From: Terana coerulea
Lineage: Eukaryota; Basidiomycota; Agaricomycetes; Polyporales; Phanerochaetaceae
Direction of reading: 5' to 3'
DNA length: 64,000 nt
Assembly (NCBI GenBank): GCA_024811115.1
Contig: JAKOGH010000649.1
Span: forward strand, 124,001 to 188,000
Program-made: the position numbers and the translations under genes
The notes under the pieces: model-generated
Told to the model about the DNA's origin: nothing
What the model saw: the letters and a program-made list of their open reading frames with translations, nothing else
Databases searched by the model: none
In this document: positions 61,457 through 64,000 of the stretch, one piece after another
Layout of the letters: every line of letters starts with the position of its first letter
How positions within the stretch are numbered: the first letter of the stretch is position 1

Positions 61457-63661
61457 ATGACGACTTCTCTTGGCTACAATGGCTACGCCGAAGATGCGTC
61501 CGAGTCCACAGACTCGGAACGAGCAGAGTCTGTAGGAAATTGGACCGCCATTCTCGTTCTCGTCATGTTCATCGTTTCCAGTACGCTTTCTCTCACCTCC
61601 TCCATGAAATGAATTTTGACATAGTTTTTGTGCTGTAGATTTTGCCGTCATTTTCCCCATGCACATTCCTATCCCTCGTATGCTGACGAGCGAAGTATTG
61701 AGAGTACTTGTCAAATTTAGGATGTTACCGCCGCGGCCTCGGTCGCCTCGCATCGTCTACGTGCCGCTGAACTTCATAACCGTGCCTCTAGTTGCAGTGC
61801 TGATACTACTCGCATGCGGAGCTATTGACGGCACAGTCGTACGTCGAGGAATCCTAGGTGCCGACGGAGTTCAGCCGATCAATATCATGGCTCTGTTTAT
61901 CTCGCTTGTAAGCTTTCGCATGTCTGGGTTGGCAGCGATGAGCTTGAAGTTTGCACCACGGTAGGCCTACTTGGCCATCTCGCTGGATTTTACGGGTCTC
62001 TTGCGTTTCACCGCGTTTTGGGTCGCACGAAAGGGTGGTTCTTCTGGCAGACGGCTCTATCTGTATCTATATCTGTTCTTCCTGATCACTGGGGTAATCG
62101 TGGGCAATGTGAGTGTCAAGTCCATAGAGATGGCCCACGCTTGGCTTGCTGACGGTTCCGTTCTCTACGCAGGATCCAGTCATATTGTCCGGAACAGCGT
62201 TTTTGGCGTACTTCACAAGGGTAACAGGGTAAGTAATATCATCACGGCATTGAAGATTGATATTCATAGTTTGCGCAGAATCTCCTCGCCAACTGCCTGG
62301 ATATTCTCCCAATTTGCCGCTGCCAACATGGGTGCGTTATAATTTGTACTGCATCCGTCTAGCCTATGAATACGGCTCCTAGCATCCGTCGTCCTTGTAT
62401 CGTCAAACCCCACAAACCTAGTCCTCTCCGGTGCATTCAGCATTTCCTTTGTAACCTATACCGCCCACGTCATTCTCCCGTTCCTTGCTGCTGCCGTACT
62501 CGTCTACCCCGTTCTGGCGTTTGTCCTGTTTCGCAAGCGGGGCCTGATACCGACCACGCTGGGTCTGGAACTGGACGACAGAGACGCAGAAGCTGCCGCG
62601 TCGGGCACTCTAATAGACAAGCACGGCGCGATTTTTGGCAGCATACTGCTGCTTGTCACGCTCGCGGTGTTGGTGGGGACTAGCACTGTAGGGGTACCGG
62701 TTTGGGAGGTCACGGTCCCGCCAGCGTTGATCATGCTTATTAGGGACGCCGTACATGACTGGAGACAGCGCTCGCATGCGTCGAATTCTGCTCCTGTGGA
62801 GTACATGGCTGGTCAAAGAGCTCCTTCGAGGGATGTCCCTCTCACAGAGCTGAACCAAGATAGTCGAGCAAACGGACATGCTCCCTCGGACGTCCCTAGT
62901 TTGCCCAAACCCAGGCCTTCGACCGCCTCTCAGACCGATGTACACCGTTCGGTGCAGAGCACGGATCAAAACCGTGTACATACGTCTACCCGTATTCCTA
63001 GTCCAGTCCAGCACCAAACCCTACATTATTGGGTCGTCAAACATAAACAATCTATCTGCGACAAGTTTCCTACGGTTACAACAATCGCATCGCGCCTACC
63101 GCTGCCTTTATTGCCTTTCGCATTCTTGATGTTCATCCTAGTGCAATCGCTCTCTAGCAGAGGTTGGGTCGAAGTTTTCACAAAGTGGTGGGCGGCGTGG
63201 GTATCCAAGACGGGCACCTTGGGTGCTATAGGCGGAATGGGGTTTATAGCTTGCATATTCTGCAACGTAAGTTCGACCACTCCCCGATGCTTGTTCTCCC
63301 AAACCGACGGCGTTTTGTTGCCTAGATCTGCGGGACGAATATCGGCGCAACGATATTGCTCGCTCGGGTTTTGCAGGACTGGATATCGTCTTCGGCCGCA
63401 GGCTCACAAGACCAACGGACGCGTGACGGCGCCATCTATGCTCTCGCGCTCGGCTCGAACTACGGTGCCTTCACCCTCACATTCTCGGCCTCGCTCGCGG
63501 GACTACTCTGGCGACAGATTCTGCGGGACAAGGGCATACACGTACGCCCGCTGCAATTCTTGTTGCTGAACGCACCCGTCGCGTTCGTGGCAATGTTAGC
63601 GAGCTCTTTGGTGTTGGTTGGACAGGTGTATGTGGTCGATAAGCCGGGACAGACGGGGTGA
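61457..63661 (+). CDS. ArsB/citrate-type (ion transporter superfamily) membrane protein
   Basis: Start at 61457 (MTTSLGYNGYAEDASESTDS). The first membrane helix is WTAILVLVMFIVS, spliced to FAVIFPMHIPIPRML. Then come FITVPLVAVLILLACGAIDG, AYLAISLDFTGLLRF, YLYLYLFFLITGVIVGN, and the family motif SSNPTNLVLSGAFSISFVTY, which is the substrate-binding loop repeated in this superfamily. A long hydrophilic loop (about 63 aa of Pro/Ser residues) precedes the second half: PLLPFAFLMFILVQSLSSRG, CGTNIGATILLARVLQ (second motif), and ALGSNYGAFTLTFSASLAGL. Stop 63659-63661. Relatives include arsenite efflux ArsB, citrate and dicarboxylate carriers; which substrate applies here is unknown. At least six short introns. 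Confidence 0.82.
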
Positions 63662-63766
63662 GCAGGTCGGTATGGGTGCTCCAGAGACAACCTCACGACA
63701 GGTGCAACAATACGGCAGTACTTCGAATAATCGTTGTTATAGGCGGTACAATGATACATTTCCGCT

Positions 63767-64000
63767 CTATACTTGGACACCTCGGAAAGACGTAGGGTGC
63801 CATCCTCTCTTGCCTGAGATTGGATCTACGTCGTCACTGCCCAATAAAAACCCACATCTCTTATACAACCTCGCGACATCGTCCTCCACTACGTTCAGGC
63901 ATATCTCCGCCTTCACTCCCTGCCACGGGCGTTCGATTGAGGCGCCATCGAAACCCAACGGCTCCGCGCCCAGGAAGTACCGCGACAGTGCCCTCGTCAT
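63767..64000 (-). CDS. Gene fragment at the window edge, GNAT-like C-terminus possible
   Basis: The frame is open to the last base, and an ATG happens to sit at 64000-63998, so upstream exons may lie outside. The translation shows MTRALSRYFLGAEPLGFDGA, then EICLNVVEDDVARLYKRCGF. The ARLYKRCGF segment is like the last strand and helix of GNAT acetyltransferases (x-R-L-Y-x-R-x-G-F), but too little is visible. It converges with the transporter gene. Confidence 0.4.
   Translation of the reverse strand: MTRALSRYFLGAEPLGFDGASIERPWQGVKAEICLNVVEDDVARLYKRCGFLLGSDDVDPISGKRGWHPTSFRGVQV

Overview
The window is nuclear DNA from a filamentous basidiomycete, most likely a wood-decay Agaricomycete of the polypore type. 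Genes are dense and split by many short introns of about 50-70 nt. Basidiomycete-typical families are present: DUF6533 membrane proteins, a DUF7330-like protein and a BTB protein of the mushroom type. Housekeeping genes are recognisable throughout: PKA catalytic subunit, asparaginyl-tRNA synthetase, diphthine synthase, LSM4, an ERV sulfhydryl oxidase and a succinate/fumarate carrier. I found no convincing tRNA, rRNA or CRISPR.

Layout. 1-3942: a 5'-truncated BTB gene with a very long Ala/Pro/Lys-rich tail. 4.5-5.0 kb: a dispersed repeat whose inverted partner lies at 12.0-12.3 kb. 5.7-7.7 kb: two divergent small genes. 8.6-24.0 kb: an accessory, repeat-rich block on the minus strand, built from repeated units of an MFS transporter followed by a DUF6533 membrane protein. 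Only the MFS gene at 18.4-21.0 kb looks whole. The other MFS copies are relics and at least two DUF6533 copies carry frame breaks. A fragment of the BTB gene tail (11.3-11.97 kb) and a Tc1/mariner-like miniature element (14657-15130) sit in the same block.

25.4-40.7 kb: PKA catalytic subunit, a small conserved protein, the succinate/fumarate carrier, two tandem Old Yellow Enzyme genes, a Mutator-like element with long terminal inverted repeats and a 9-bp target duplication (36403-37124), and a membrane-anchored exo-beta-1,3-glucanase. 43.2-53.2 kb: SANT/Rrn5-like factor, ERV sulfhydryl oxidase, a monocarboxylate-transporter-like MFS protein, AsnRS and DPH5. 54.2-64.0 kb: a broken F-box gene, LSM4, a DUF7330-like protein, a two-TM protein, a PARG-like macrodomain protein, an ArsB/citrate-type transporter and a gene fragment at the edge.

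The genes do not form one pathway. They are a mixed set of core cellular genes interrupted by one fast-changing membrane-protein block. Single-base frame breaks occur inside several otherwise well-conserved genes, often at homopolymers, so some may be residual assembly errors rather than real mutations. Exon coordinates come from reading splice signals by eye; outer bounds are more reliable than individual exons.
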